This document shows positions 1 to 11,184 of a stretch of 64,000 bases of DNA, in pieces. Each line of letters starts with the position of its first letter. Positions within the stretch are counted from its first letter, which is position 1. The DNA is taken from contig CM046000.1 of the NCBI GenBank assembly GCA_025175895.1, positions 95,402,753 to 95,466,752 on the forward strand, read 5' to 3'. The stretch comes from Wurfbainia villosa. Lineage: Eukaryota > Streptophyta > Magnoliopsida > Zingiberales > Zingiberaceae. Under the pieces are notes generated by a model that made no database searches, was not told the DNA's origin, and saw nothing but the letters and a program-made list of their open reading frames with translations. A program made the translations under genes and the position numbers.

Positions 1-1256
1 AACTTGACCTTTCATCTTCCCTCTCAAGTCAAGTCAAACTTGACCTCTAATCTCCCATGGTTGATCAAATCTAACCACTTGACTCAAGTCAATTTAATAT
101 AATGAATCTCTATTCATTAATTTAAATTGATTTGATGAATAAAATCTCAATTAGACTCATTCAACACTTGAATCAACTTGAGTCTAACTCAATTAGTCTA
201 ATTTGGATTACTCTTAATCCAATTTGGTTCATCCCATGAACCTAATCCTCATGGTTCATCATATGAACCTAATCTCCATCTAATTGCTCTTATGTGTGTG
301 ACCTTATAGGTTCTTGTAACGTTGGCAATGTCCCTAAACCGATTTAGGAACATAAGCAATGAGCGGTATCTAGCAACACATCATTGCTACCCAAGTTACA
401 AGAATGTTGAGCTCCAACATCACCTTTGTGACTACCAATTGTGACTCTCACAATATGTGACAATGTCCCTCTATCCTTGACATCTAGATTGACCAATCGA
501 GGCATAGACCGTGTCATCCTCGGTACAATCTAAATCTTGAACTCCAAGTAGACTCACTCTAATCAAATGAGCTCAATATCTCATATTGACTCATTTGGGC
601 ATGGCCATGCACTTCGTGGTCTCACTCTATCAAGAATATCGATGTCACCCCCGTCATATAGGAGGGATAGATCCCATCTACATCACTCACATCCCTCCGC
701 ATAATTCGTTACATACCCAGTAATCGCCTTTATAGTCCACCCATTTACGGGTGACGTTTGACGAAGCCAAAGTATGCAACTCCTTATGTAGGGAACCATG
801 GTGACTTCAGGTCTAAGGACTAATAGTCATACTAATAGCCACATAAGAAAGTATATGACACTCATATAACGATCCATGATACTTTCTCATGGCGGGTCAT
901 TCAGTATACATTCTCCAATGCATACCCATGTGTCAACTTGATATCTCATATCCATGACTTGTGAGATCAAGTCATCTTGTTGACCTACATGCTAGTCTCT
1001 ATGCATTAACATTGTCCCTGAATGTTAATACTCGACTAGGAATGATTAAGAGTAGTGTTCTCTATATCATCTCATTATTGATTCAACCAATCGATTGATA
1101 TAGATAAGAACCTACTACTCAAGGATATTATTATATTTAGTTATTTGGCACCAATACAAGTAAATATAATAACCATGCCTTTATAAATAGGAATATGATA
1201 CAATAAAGTCCATACAACAATCATCACATGATTGGCTCTAGGGCTTTCACTAACAC
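1..1256 (-). repeat. LTR of an unidentified Copia-like element, cut by the window edge
   Basis: Read on the minus strand from 1256 leftward, this stretch begins TGTTAGTGAAAGCCC, a canonical LTR TG start, and contains no coding sequence. Its right edge is exact: sequence from 1257 onward aligns with the integrase region of E2 (about 25550-25610), and E2 has no LTR at that place. It therefore inserted into E1. A TATA-like stretch lies at 1179-1185. The other end, any partner LTR and the second target duplication are outside the window, so it could be a solo LTR or one end of a full element. Confidence 0.75.
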
Positions 1257-2540
1257 CAATTCAAAATGTACACCGCCGTATCTAGAGCATATCCCCAGAA
1301 CGAATCTGGCAAGTCAGGTCCTTCATGCATGAGGCGTAATTCCCCAGCTATCTATATTTGATAGGCAACCTGCGATCTTGACCCCACACCTAGATCTTAA
1401 AGAAATAGAAAAAAGTTCGATGAAAGGAGCCATCCATCTAAAGATCTCCGATCCAAAGTGAAAATAGTGAAAATCAGCTAGCAAACCTCCTTCCATGGAG
1501 ACCTAAGGTTGGAAGCTATGTTGACCCAGATTCATTCACGAAGTCCGCAGATGCACTTGCAGATCTTTATTGCTTGGTTGGACCGGTTAGGAAGGAATGA
1601 TTGGGCATAACTCATCATCGATCTAACCATCTCCATAAGAGTCATATTCCTTCGCTCTGCTACACCGTTCTGTTGAGGTGTGCCAGGTGCAGTCAATTGA
1701 GATTGAATCCCAGCCTCTGATAGAGAATCCCTAAACTCTCCCAAGAGGTACTCGCCACCACGATCAGATCATAGTGTCTTGATACTTTTACCTTGACATT
1801 TCTCCACATCAGCCTTGAATTCTTTGAACTTGTCAAAGCATTCAGACTTGCAGTGCATCAGGTAAATGTATCCATATCTTGAGTAATCGTCTATAAAAGA
1901 GACGAAATACTCGAAACCACCTCTAGGCTGGATAGACATAGGACCACACAAATCAGAATGAACCAATTCTAACACATCTTTAGCTCTATACCCCTTGGCC
2001 TTAAAAGGCCTCTTGGTCATCTTACCCTCCAAGCAAGATTCACAGGTTGGGAGATCCTCCACCACTAATGAACCCAAAGGTCCATCAGCTATCAACCTTT
2101 GAATTCTACTTAGGTTAATGTGACCAAGCCTAAGATGTCAAAGATATGTTTGGTTCATCTTCGAAGGTTCTTTTCTCTTATTGGAATTAGAAGATGAGTT
2201 ATTAACTTCAATTTGCATCATGGGAGGTTTTGGTTCAAGTGTGTACAAATTTCCTATCAATGTACCTGAACATATATTCTCCATATTCCTTTTTATAATA
2301 GCTCTGTCATTAAAAGAAATAGAATATCCATCCATAAATAATTTAGAAACTGAAACTAAGTTCTTTCTAAATAAAGGTACATAAAGGGAATTTTTCAGAA
2401 CCTAAGTTTTATTTTTCTCAAGAGATAAATAAAACTTCTCCAACTGCAATAGCCGCCACCTTCATGGCATTGCCCAAGTAAATGGTAATCTCCCCTTTAG
2501 CTAGTCATTGGGTTTCCTGGAACCCCTGCAAAATCTTGCA
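1257..2540 (-). pseudogene. E1 pol remnant: pre-integrase and integrase core
   Basis: Minus-strand pieces give, in order, a pre-integrase segment (SISFNDRAIIKRN...GTLIGNLYTLEP, about 2335-2230), the zinc-binding CESCLEGK motif (about 2045-2020), the integrase start ELVHSDLCGPM (about 1970-1935), FIDDYSRYGY (about 1895-1865) and, after a break near 1769, GTPQQNGVAERRN with the integrase Glu (about 1685-1645). The product would catalyse insertion of element cDNA. The frame is broken near 2100 and 1769 and by a foreign segment at about 1318-1603, and the gene stops at the LTR at 1257. It cannot encode a working enzyme. Confidence 0.85.
1318..1603. other. Unidentified insertion of about 285 bp in the E1 integrase
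   Basis: In E2 the integrase reads without a break across the equivalent point (near 25600-25612). In E1 about 285 bp of unrelated sequence separates the two halves. I see no terminal inverted repeats, no clear target duplication, no ORF and no match elsewhere in the window. It may be filler from a repaired break rather than a transposon. The borders are accurate to about 5 bp. Confidence 0.6.
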
Positions 2541-2880
2541 GACATGATTAGTGGCTCTCATATCTAAACACCAGGTGTCGGTAGATAACACCGCTAATCA
2601 TGTTTCAACGACTAGTCCAAAGGATATATCTTTGTTCTTCTTTGGATTGGGACAGTCCTTCTTCCAATGTCCATCCTACTTGCAAGTACTTGCCTTTCGG
2701 CTTCTTTACTCCTCCCTGAGATCCTCCCACCACCTTTGCTCCACCTTGTTTCTCCTTCTTCTTGCCTCTCAGCTTAGAAGTAGAAACTTTTTTTTTTTAG
2801 CAACCATGGCTTGAGGACACTCTTCGAAGAGTGCATACTTGTACTCCTCAGCAGTTAAGACAATATCAAGATTCCTTTTT
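2541..2880 (-). pseudogene. E1 gag C-terminal remnant with internal deletion
   Basis: On the minus strand this matches the E2 gag end (27539-27900), the part that carries the CCHC zinc knuckle that packages element RNA. In E1 the knuckle is destroyed: after the KGK that precedes it, the frame loses the Cys residues. Upstream, the text jumps from the counterpart of E2 position about 27896 directly to that of about 28365, removing roughly 480 bp that encode most of the gag body. A poly-A/T run at 2789-2798 adds a further frame problem. No functional gag is possible. Confidence 0.7.
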
Positions 2881-3998
2881 CCAATCAACATAATTATGTA
2901 CAGTAAGTTTATTTTCCTTTAGTATCATAGTAAGTGGACTGAAAGTCATTTTTGAAAATCCTAAGAATCACATAGATCATTACTGTAGATTTCAAAAAAT
3001 TATTGACTCCTCAAACAATAATATTTTAAAATCAACCAACACCTCTAAACACCGAGAATATCGCATTTGGCCGCCTAACCTGGGCTTGTCCGAAAGACTT
3101 GACGAAATGTTTGTAGCAACACGTAACTGAACGAAGTACAACATACCTAACTTTTTGACAAGCAAAATTAATAGTTGGTTCCTCTTTGGACCTACAAATA
3201 AAAGCAGTGACTCCGATGGGGAGGATACTTATATTTGTATCTAAGTGTTCACCATTACTCGGTACTAAGGTAATTATCTCGGGTTATGTACCTTACGATG
3301 GGCAAGTACACACGCTCCTTAATAATTTCCTATAACCATATTCGACCTTGTGATCCGCAAACAAACCCATCTGATGGGGAGGAAGGCACTCAGAGCCGAC
3401 GCGCAAGTTTGTTTGCATCACATGTCAAATCGTAATGGAGGTCGTGGGAATTTTAAAAAAAATATCCCTCTCTCACTTAGTAATTTGAAATTGAGGAATT
3501 TTCCTAGCCTACGACATGCATATCAAACAAAAAGCAATAAATATGAAAAATAAAAATTTTCCAACTATTATGGCTTTTGTCTTCAATATGTCTTCCGTCG
3601 CATCGCCATCTCGTCCGCTCCTCCTACACCATGTACAAGCCCTCCGGAGATCCGAGCCGAGACTAAAACCTATTTTAATTTACATCCATCGATCCTATAC
3701 TCCATGAGAGAGTGTACATGAAATCTAGATCGAAAGTAAAATAAAATAAAGAGCGGCTAAACAATGCTGTATTTAATTTACAAAAAACTAAATACTAGCC
3801 TCGTCAACCCCGAGGATTCAACAAAATAAATATTTACACACATCCAATCACATACACACATATGGCCATAATAGTCGGATCTTATGCATGCAACCAAAGA
3901 GTTAAACTACGCATATCCTACTATTATCCGGCACATATAATATATGAAAAAGTGCATAAAAATTAACCGAATCCAAAATACACAAAACCGAAAAACTT
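2881..3998 (-). other. E1 untranslated leader
   Basis: Non-coding sequence between the primer site and gag. It aligns with the two parts of the E2 leader (37893-38437 and 49768-50360). The point equivalent to the Athila insertion in E2 is at about 3386-3390, where a single GCACT is present. Short ORFs here are not conserved in E2 and are not called. Confidence 0.7.
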
Positions 3999-4011
3999 GG
4001 CTCTGATACCA
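3999..4011 (-). other. E1 primer-binding site (Met-tRNA type)
   Basis: The minus strand reads TGGTATCAGAGCC, the usual plant Copia primer site complementary to the 3' end of initiator Met-tRNA. It lies two bases inside the LTR end at 4014 and fixes both the orientation of the element and the identity of the LTR as the 5' one. Confidence 0.9.
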
Positions 4012-4013
4012 AT

Positions 4014-5985
4014 TGAAGGGTTTTGCCTCGGAAGCTCTCATACCAATTTAATGGTTTTAGCTTATCGAGTCCGTGAGAGGAAACTTTGCTTCCCACTTCA
4101 CCTCGGTAGCTTGTCCATGGCGATCCCTTCGATGTCCCCCGATTAAAAAGAATTTAATCCTAGATAAAAGGGATTGCCAAAGCAACCAAGCCATCGTCGT
4201 GCTATTCGTTTAGAGAGGTCACTCGAACAAACAAGTTGTTCAAGCGACCAACCTCTATTCTACGAGTAGCCGCAGAATAGACGATGTCCGAATCGCCGGT
4301 TTTTGTGTTTATACTCGGGATCCAAGTATTATTTAGCCATTTACAGAAATATAACATGCTTATATTTGTAAAACAAAAACAAGCAATGAATAAAAGAGAA
4401 AGAAGAATAGGTATACCTCTTGGTCATCTAATGTATGACCTTCCTCCTTTTGGACTTCGTGTGGACGACGATCCACCAAAAGTCGAAGCTCCTAGATCGC
4501 AAAACTTCCTTCCTTGCTTTTCCCAAGCAAGAGGAAGAAGAGAAACAATGTTTTCCTCCTTCCAAAACCCAACCAACAAGGAGCTATAAAAGTCCTTGCC
4601 GCCGGCCAACTTGAAGGAGAAGAAGATGGTGGAAAACTACCAAGACACCAAGGGAAACCCTATATCTTGTTTCCACCACCTAAGGAGAAGAGAGGGGAGT
4701 GTTTTGGGTGCCGGCCAAGGGCTGGGAAGGGCTGGAAACCTTGCTGGACGTTGGCCACAAGACAAGGAAGAAGAAAGGAAAACTTGCCTTATTTGGTGCC
4801 GCCCTAGCCTCCAAACCCTAACCCTAATCCCAATCCTATCTCAACTAGGATTGCCCTTCTCTTGCCGCCCAAGCCTTGCTCCCTTTCAATATCCTTCATG
4901 ACAACTCCCCATGCCCTCCTTTTATAGAGTTAGGGATAAGTCATGAATTAATCTCCTCCATTGGTTTTAGGGATTTAATCTCAACCGTCGGATCTAGAGA
5001 TTTAATCTTAACCGTCGGATCTTAGAGATTTTATCTCTACCAATGGTTCTTAGAGTTTTGTTTCTATCCTTTGGATATAAGCATCATGAGGTGTTAATAG
5101 GCTACATTAGGGACCATGAGGAGGAGTTGGGTCTTGGCCACCCATGGATCAAGCCCACATAAAGTCCGATCCACTAATGATGATCCAATCCACTAAAGGT
5201 TCATCATTGATCTACCTCACCAACCCCCATATGATAATATGAGTTCCATATATTATTTGTACATTTTCTCCCCGTGTTTAAGATCTCGAATGTCCGTCGA
5301 TTAATTAATTTACCGATCATTAATTAATCAACATCTAACTCCTTGAGTAGTACCACTCAACCTTTTCATCATGCCGGACCAAGTCCACCTGCAGGGTTTA
5401 CATGATGAACCTTATGAGCTCCTCAAGGGGACATCATCATCCTTATATATAGGACACGATTTCCTCCTATAATCAACGACACACCATATAAATAATATCA
5501 TCTCCCAACTTACCGAGTCTGTCGATTTAATCTATAAATCTCGCCCATTGGTAAATCAAATAGATGAGTACTAAGTATATGTGCCCGTTATTATATCGGG
5601 ATTAAGAGCATGTACTAAATAATATCTGAGGTCCGATTCGATTATGTAGTCAACAATAAATCGAATCACCTCTAAGTCGGTCCAGCTCAATACACATAAA
5701 GTACACTAGTGTGATTCCATGGTCAAGACAAACCAATACCAAATCACACTACAACCATTCCGATGGTTTGTCCAAAGTCATCTCGGTTGTGAGTCTTTAC
5801 TTATACTTTTCAAGGGGCCGATAACATGATCTCCCGTGTGACACCACACACCATGTTATCTACAATGTAAAGTATTAGACAATATTGCATAACCATAAAA
5901 ATATGCAAACAATGATCATGTGATTCTTATTTCAAAATAAAGATGTTCATATAAAAGAGCTAGACTTTCAGTATACATCCCAACA
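4014..5985 (-). repeat. E1 5' LTR
   Basis: On the minus strand it starts TGTTGGGATGTATACTG at 5985 and ends CCCTTCA at 4014, 1972 bp, with TG...CA ends next to a primer site. Long parts resemble the E2 LTRs (1735 bp). A TATA box on the minus strand (plus-strand 4920-4926, ttttata) would drive genomic RNA synthesis. The bases after the outer end are A-rich (5986-5990), so the target duplication cannot be judged because the opposite end is missing. Confidence 0.85.
4920..4926 (-). promoter_or_regulatory. Probable TATA box of the E1 LTR
   Basis: The minus strand reads CTCTATAAAAGGAGGGC, a near-consensus plant TATA box about 1.06 kb inside the LTR, at the place where related LTRs have their own TATA box. 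Confidence 0.5.
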
Positions 5986-7633
5986 AAAAAATGGATCATA
6001 ATTGGCACAATTAGATTAGAAGTCTATAGCGTGCCATTTTGGAGGTTTTGGCACAATTGAGGAATTTAGTTGGTTATGGAAAATTGATATAAGTTTTAGC
6101 AAATGACAATTGGATTTAAGACTTAGGTATTTTTATATCTTATATTATATATGTGTCATTCTTTGTTTGTCATATGTCATGTCATGATATCATGCTTCAT
6201 ATGATTATTTAAAATATCATGATAGCACTTAGATTGATAAATGACATGCTAATACTTAGTTTTATCTATATTATGACATCACATCATGAATCATGGGCAA
6301 ATGATTTTAAATTATGGAATCATTTATAGCATAATCATCATTCATGCATTAAGTCCATTAAAATTGAAGTTAAGGACAAATGACATTATTTAATGTCCTA
6401 AATAAAGGAAGCAAATGGATATGCCTAGATAATAATGCATGAACCCTTAGATTTAGGGAAGAACAAAATCCACATCTCACAAAAACTGTTAGAAGACATG
6501 TGTGTGTATTGAGACATCCTAGACACATGTAAAATGCTAGAAAAATGAGTTAAGTTCATGTGCTTGTATGGTACATTAATATGAACTTAAAACTCATTAA
6601 ATCATATGTATAAATCATGAGGAAAGCTAATGTACAAGTCATGTACATATAGTCGATTAACCATGATTGAAATTAATATTTTAAAAATATTTTAAAATTA
6701 TTTTGAAAAATCTTGGTGAAGTCTATCTTTTGATAGCAACCACCATTGATAAGATTGACGCAAAGTTAGGCAAAGCATTGAAGGTTTCAATTCTTTTCAA
6801 CTTTGTATCATTCTTTGAATTTAATGGGTGTTTTAATATTAAACTATTTTTCACCCATTGTATTTAACATAAGTAATGTGTATACAAAATTTCATGATTT
6901 TTCAAGAAAACACAGAATTACTTATGTATTTTACAAAATCAGACTCCAATCGACTACTATTGATGACAATCGACTGGTCATAGTTGTTGTCGACTGATTG
7001 CTAATATTGTTGATGGTGATTTTGGTTGAACAAGGTTTGTTTAACTCATTATCAACACCCCTATGTACCCTAACTGCTCCTCGCCCTATAATATGCTTAA
7101 AGAAGCATTGGAAGGGTAAAATGTTCATTGAAAATGAATAGGAGAGTTAATTAGGGTGAGGATCAAAATTTAAGGGAGGTTAAAGTTCAAGTTTGAACTT
7201 GTTTCCTTATTTTTGATTGTTTAGGTTTCCTATAGGCTTCGAAACTCTCGAAGGACATTGTTGGTACAATGGTCAAGGGGGAACAAGCCTTTAGGGGGAG
7301 TTTATCCATCAAGGGATAATTGATGAAAGTTAAAATGGGGAGAATGAGGAATGTCTTGCATTTAGTGATAAGGGAGCATCACTAAGGAGAATGAAGGTAC
7401 TAGATGATTTTGAACTAAGGGGGAGAATGAAGGATCTCATTAGAAGATGAGACATAGAAACCCATGGTAGGCTTTTTGGTGTATGCCAAAAGGGGAGATT
7501 TGAGGGTTTAAGTTAGGTAAACTTCATTATGCTTTGACATAAGAAGAGTCGAGTTAGGCTTATGGGATGGTCAAACTCAAATGTATTGTCACCTAACATA
7601 AAGGTATTATCAAACATAAAAAAGGGAGAGATT
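5986..7633 (+). other. Decayed retroelement 3' non-coding region (SIRE-like)
   Basis: No credible gene. The stretch carries several G-rich runs (GGGGGAG/GGGGAGA type at about 7295-7500) and ends in a polypurine tract, AAAAAAGGGAGAGAT (about 7618-7632), directly before an LTR-like start. This layout resembles the region after pol in the SIRE element at 58904-59700. A cluster of TCGACT/AATCGACT words at 6948-7000 recalls the AGTCGACT cluster in SIRE-type LTRs. The assignment rests on layout, not on an alignment. Confidence 0.45.
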
Positions 7634-7830
7634 ATTGGTTCAATCGGCCCAAGTCACGATTAACCAGACTCGAGTGGGACTCGAGTAGTGTTTTGATGTT
7701 TATCAATACGGTTGACAATACATTTGGCATAGGTATGATCATATGACAAGTGAAGGGTGTGGGATGATGTGGGCATGGATTTTTTTCACCTCCTTGTGAG
7801 GAAGACAATAATGTCACGGAGGCTTAGGGT
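7634..7830 (+). repeat. Truncated LTR start, SIRE-like
   Basis: The sequence after the polypurine tract reads TATTGGTTCAATCGGCCC, one base from a TGTTGG LTR start. It can be followed for about 200 bp before the text changes character. No matching partner LTR is present, so this is a remnant. Confidence 0.4.
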
Positions 7831-9050
7831 CCTCTCCAGCCACAATAGTAAAAAGGTTGATAATGGTGAAGTAAGTCACAAAGAACAAGGACACAAGATT
7901 TAACGTGGTTCCGAATTCCAATTCCTACTCTACGGGATGAACTCTAGAGTGAGCTACGGTGCAAAAACACCTCCACTATGAAATCTTTCCTTCTTGGAAG
8001 TATGTCCAGAGGTGGAGAAAACCACTTATAAGTCCAGATGTGTACAAGGCAAAGAGATGAATGGAATCAAACTAGCCCTCCACCTTCTTCTCCCCTCCAC
8101 TCAATGTCGCCTCCTTCCTTTGTCTACAAGTCTCCTTTGATGGAACTCAATTAGTTGGTTGTCCTTTGGTTGGAAGAATGATCTAAAGCCCCTCTCCTTC
8201 CTTCTTTCTCCCCCATTATACCTATTCCCCTGTAGCCAGTTATGATGTAATCAAACCATCAGGATCGTCGTCCACGTGGAGGGCCCTTTTCTCCTGAGGA
8301 ATAATTTTTTCAGGAGGATAGGGAATGGAGACTCGTGGGAATATTATGTGGGGTCCCAGTTTGTTACATCATGTAACAAACTCTTATAAGCCAGCGTATC
8401 AAGGAACGTCCCACCCCTCTTCTTTACCCTCTCTTTATCCCCTTAAGGCCTTTATTTTTCGTTAATCATCTCCTCTAACTCCTACACTGACTCGGTCCCC
8501 TTCCCAGCTCTACCCTTTTGGTTCATTTAAACCATGGAGTATATTACTCAACTTGACTTGCTGGGTTGATATTTAGACCCACTCTGGCCATAAGGCCCAT
8601 TCATTTATACTTCCCCTAACTCCCTGAGTCACTTCCCAACTCACTTCCTGAATCACCTCCCAATTCACGTCCTGGGTTACCTATCCAATTTCCCTTTGTC
8701 CCTCAGACTTTTTCATCCTATCCTACGTCACCACCTTATTAACTCGGTCTACATTCCTCATCTTAATAGTCGTTATTTCGATATCCAACTTACAAATTAG
8801 GTTACATAAGTATCATTAGCCACCCCCCCCACCCCTCTAAAATAGTCAAATAAAGCTTTGTGTTTGACTTTCCAAGTGAAAAACTCTGCTCTGTCTTCCA
8901 CCTTATCGATCCCTTCTTCCTCACTGAGCCCAAATTTTTCTCTCCTTAACTTACCTTACGCGCATTAAATGTCTTATTGGGCTAATGGGCCCCTCTTTTT
9001 CCTTTTTAGAGGGAGGTTTAAAAGATGAAAACCCTTGATAAGTTAATCTT
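7831..9050. other. Intergenic or decayed repeat, no gene seen
   Basis: Stops occur in all frames and no domain is recognisable. The segment near 7890-7915 (ACAAGATTTAACGTGGTTCC) resembles a word common near plant LTR ends. A 25-bp palindrome lies at 8358-8382. The part from 8400 to 9000 is C/T-rich with repeated ACTCACTTCCT-like words and may be the 5' region of the H0 element that follows. Confidence 0.4.
8358..8382. repeat. 25-bp palindrome
   Basis: AGTTTGTTACAT and ATGTAACAAACT are perfect reverse complements around a single central C. It is the longest perfect odd-centred dyad I found in this part. A TTATAAG word follows at 8385-8391. It could be a protein-binding site in a lost promoter, or chance. 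Confidence 0.5.
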
Positions 9051-9405
9051 CACGTGGAGACTTCGACTTCTTCATCTTTGACTCTTCCTCTCCCCTCCCG
9101 GCGACTTCTACCGACGATTGTCCTTCACCCTAAACTCCTAGCACCTAGGAGTTACTTCCTTCTCGTGAGCGTCTCTTTTCAACCCCAAGTAAGTTCCCTC
9201 CTTTTCTTTGCACCTATGGCTTTGAAAAACCCTAGACCGATCCCCTAGTATGAAGAGACCATCACATGCCTAAACATCCAACACCATCTCTTCAATGAGA
9301 ACGATCGATACATTATCTTCTAATGATTCTCTATCATGAAATTCAAAGATGAAATAAGTCAGCAATACGTAAACTGAACGAAGTACCAACCAATTACTAA
9401 ATGGT

Positions 9406-9954
9406 CTATGTTTGCCTGTGCCCTCTATCTATTTTGACCTATTAGATTTCTATAGACTACCCGTCAACCAACTAGCCCTTAATGCTTTCCCTATATTAAT
9501 AGGGATTGTAATAGTTTTTAGACACTTAGAGCTCACTTTGTCCCTGCTACTATTCCACTGTCTTTTCCAATTAAAGTCTTCTAAAGAAGGCGTTTTCTAT
9601 TTCGCTAGGTGACCAAACTGCCAATTCCTTGTCAATATACCTTTCTCTCATAAAGGTTGGAACGAACTCTACTTCTTAGCCAGGTTTCCTGCCCCCCTTC
9701 CTCACTCTGCGACTTGGAAGACAACCCTCCCAGACCTACCCTCTTTTCAGGAGTGTAGAATCGAATGTCCCTTTGTAGAAGTCTATAAAGTGCTAAGGGA
9801 GTATCACTATAACTCTGAACATCTATTAAAGTCTCCCCTTCTAAGTCACTATGGGATATCCCCTTTTCCCTTGGATAATCTGGGTGTTATAGGTAGGATA
9901 CCGCTCTCAACTTGGGACATTATGCCTAGTAATTCTTGCTGCTATTATTCACTT
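9406..9954 (+). pseudogene. H0 gag-like protein, Transposase_28-type N-terminal domain
   Basis: The frame reads DFYRLPVNQLALNAFPI, then FRHLELTLSLLLF, CLFQLKSS, a stop, and WNELYFLA (about 9430-9675). This pattern (FYxLxxxQLxPNA...F...LFxxxFxLK...W...FFxA) is that of the plant family listed as putative gypsy-type transposon (Transposase_28), normally the N-terminal part of a retroelement gag-like protein. At least one stop (TAG at about 9609) breaks it. It is followed by a likely intron end (TTGTATTGCAG at about 9967-9977) and then by the Ser/Pro-rich and coiled-coil parts. No pol is visible nearby, so H0 may be non-autonomous. Family assignment comes from pattern recognition and needs a profile search. 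Confidence 0.55.
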
Positions 9955-9960
9955 CTTTAA

Positions 9961-10422
9961 ATGTCTTGTATTGCAGACGACTTGATGCAAAGGGATAGAG
10001 TCAGCGGAGAAAAAATTATTGCCTCTATGAAGAAGCCCTTAAAGAAACAGGCTAGTGGAAAATCCCCTATTCTCTCCTCCTCTCCCCGCAAGAAACTCCA
10101 TCCATGCAAGGGGAATGCTCTCAACTCCTCCACTCTTCCAGCACCCTCTTCCTCTCCTTCTACTCCCCCTCCTCCTCTAAAACTGAACATATGCCGCCAC
10201 CTCACCATTTCTGACCCAACAAAGGAGGACATTCATCCTCCAATCCTCCCTCCATCTCCTCGCGAAGAGCATTCTCCTTCACTACCCACTCCTTCATCTT
10301 CTTCCTTCTTGGACAGGGGAATTGACTCCCCTATATCTTCTCCCCCTCTACCTGCCCATATAGAATCGTCTCCTTCTCCTCCCCTACCTCTAATTTTGAT
10401 TCTTCTACCCCCACCTTACCTA
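9961..10422 (+). pseudogene. H0 Ser/Pro-rich linker segment
   Basis: This 154-codon open frame begins with DDLMQRDRVSGEKIIASMKK, followed by a basic patch (KKPLKKQ) and then more than 100 residues dominated by Ser and Pro with SSPSTPPPPL-type runs. It lies between the Transposase_28-like domain and the coiled-coil region, as in related gag-like proteins. The first usable codons follow a splice-acceptor-like TTGCAG at about 9972-9977, so the formal ATG at 9961 is probably intronic. Low-complexity composition alone could keep the frame open by chance. Confidence 0.4.
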
Positions 10423-10655
10423 TAGAAGAACCTTCTCTTATTAGAGGAGGTATTCTCCCCTTAAACCCTCCAACAATTGCTTTAGGATCTACACTCAGGA
10501 TCTGAAGTACAAAAGAAATAAGAGTTTTTAACCAATTAGGCATGCAGGGCCCGTACGAGTGCTTGCGCAAGCACTTATTAGTGGTATATTTCCACTCTTC
10601 TTGTACTTAAGATATCCTAGTACTCGCCTTCCTAATACATTTTCTTCTTCCTCAG

Positions 10656-11179
10656 GTAGTTACGAATTATAACAAGACAACACAACACCTAGTGGACTAT
10701 CAATCTACAATGGATGCGAGCCACAATGTCTCCCAATCTCAGCAGAAGAAATTAGCTCAATAGTTGGCTGAGAGCCAACAAAGGGAAGCTACCTTAGCTA
10801 CTCGCTGTGAAGACTTGATGACCCAAGTTTTAGTGGCTAGGAGTGAAAAGGAAGAGCTCCTTAGAAAAAATAATGACCTTAACCACCAGTTGTTCCTGTA
10901 GTCTGACAAGATCCAACGTGTCAACACATTAGCCCAGGAATTGGTTGAACACAAAGTTCAACTTAAAGAGGCAGAGGCTAGGGCATCTCAATCTTCGACT
11001 GCCCTCCTACAAGCTCAAAGGATGAACAAAGCTTTGGAGGCTTCTCTACTATCCTATCGAACACAAGTAGAAAGCCTCTCTTCTAAAGTCTCTACCATTC
11101 TAAAGCGTTGACAGAGATTACTAGACAACTGCGGACATTACAGAAGGAGTAATCTGAAGCCATAACCTCCCTCAACCAA
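10656..11179 (+). pseudogene. H0 coiled-coil segment, part 1 (split by E2)
   Basis: After a polypyrimidine run and CAG (10640-10655) the frame reads through QQKKLAQ, LAESQQREATLATRCEDL, VARSEKEELLRKNNDLNHQL and IQRVNTLAQELVEHKVQLKE, a typical heptad-rich coiled coil, to about 11110. Two TAG codons stand where CAG (Gln) is expected. A frameshift near 11110 follows, then QLRTLQKE, a TAA, and SEAITSLNQH up to the E2 insertion at 11185. The sequence resumes in phase at 52118. Coiled coils of this kind serve gag multimerisation in retroelements. The protein is long dead. Confidence 0.6.
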
Positions 11180-11184
11180 CACGT
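11180..11184. repeat. Target duplication CACGT, left copy, of E2
   Basis: CACGT directly precedes the LTR terminus TGAAGGG at 11185. An identical CACGT follows the other terminus at 52113-52117. Joining the flanks with one copy restores the H0 reading frame across the site. Confidence 0.95.

Larger units (their letters stand above)
1257..5985 (-). mobile_element. Copia element E1 (Tork/TAR-like), deletion derivative, minus strand
   Basis: Order on the minus strand: 5' LTR (5985-4014), primer site (4011-3999), leader, a shortened gag remnant, then pre-integrase and integrase pieces ending at 1257, where another LTR interrupts. Reverse transcriptase, RNase H and the 3' LTR are not in the window. 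It is related to E2 (11185-52112): the coding and leader parts align through most of their length, while the LTRs have diverged more. Compared with E2 it lacks about 480 bp of gag and has an extra segment near 1318-1603. It also lacks the solo LTR, E3 and Athila insertions found in E2, so it shows what those sites looked like before insertion. Confidence 0.85.

Noticed and set aside
3516..3707. Short ORFs in the E1 and E2 leaders
   Set aside because: Not conserved between E1 and E2, and located between primer site and gag.
4424..4901. Overlapping ORFs in the E1 LTR as a gene
   Set aside because: They lie wholly inside an LTR, on both strands, and lack conserved counterparts in the E2 LTRs.
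10331..10570. Minus-strand ORF over the Ser/Pro-rich region
   Set aside because: Mirror of a low-complexity C-rich plus strand; no family features.
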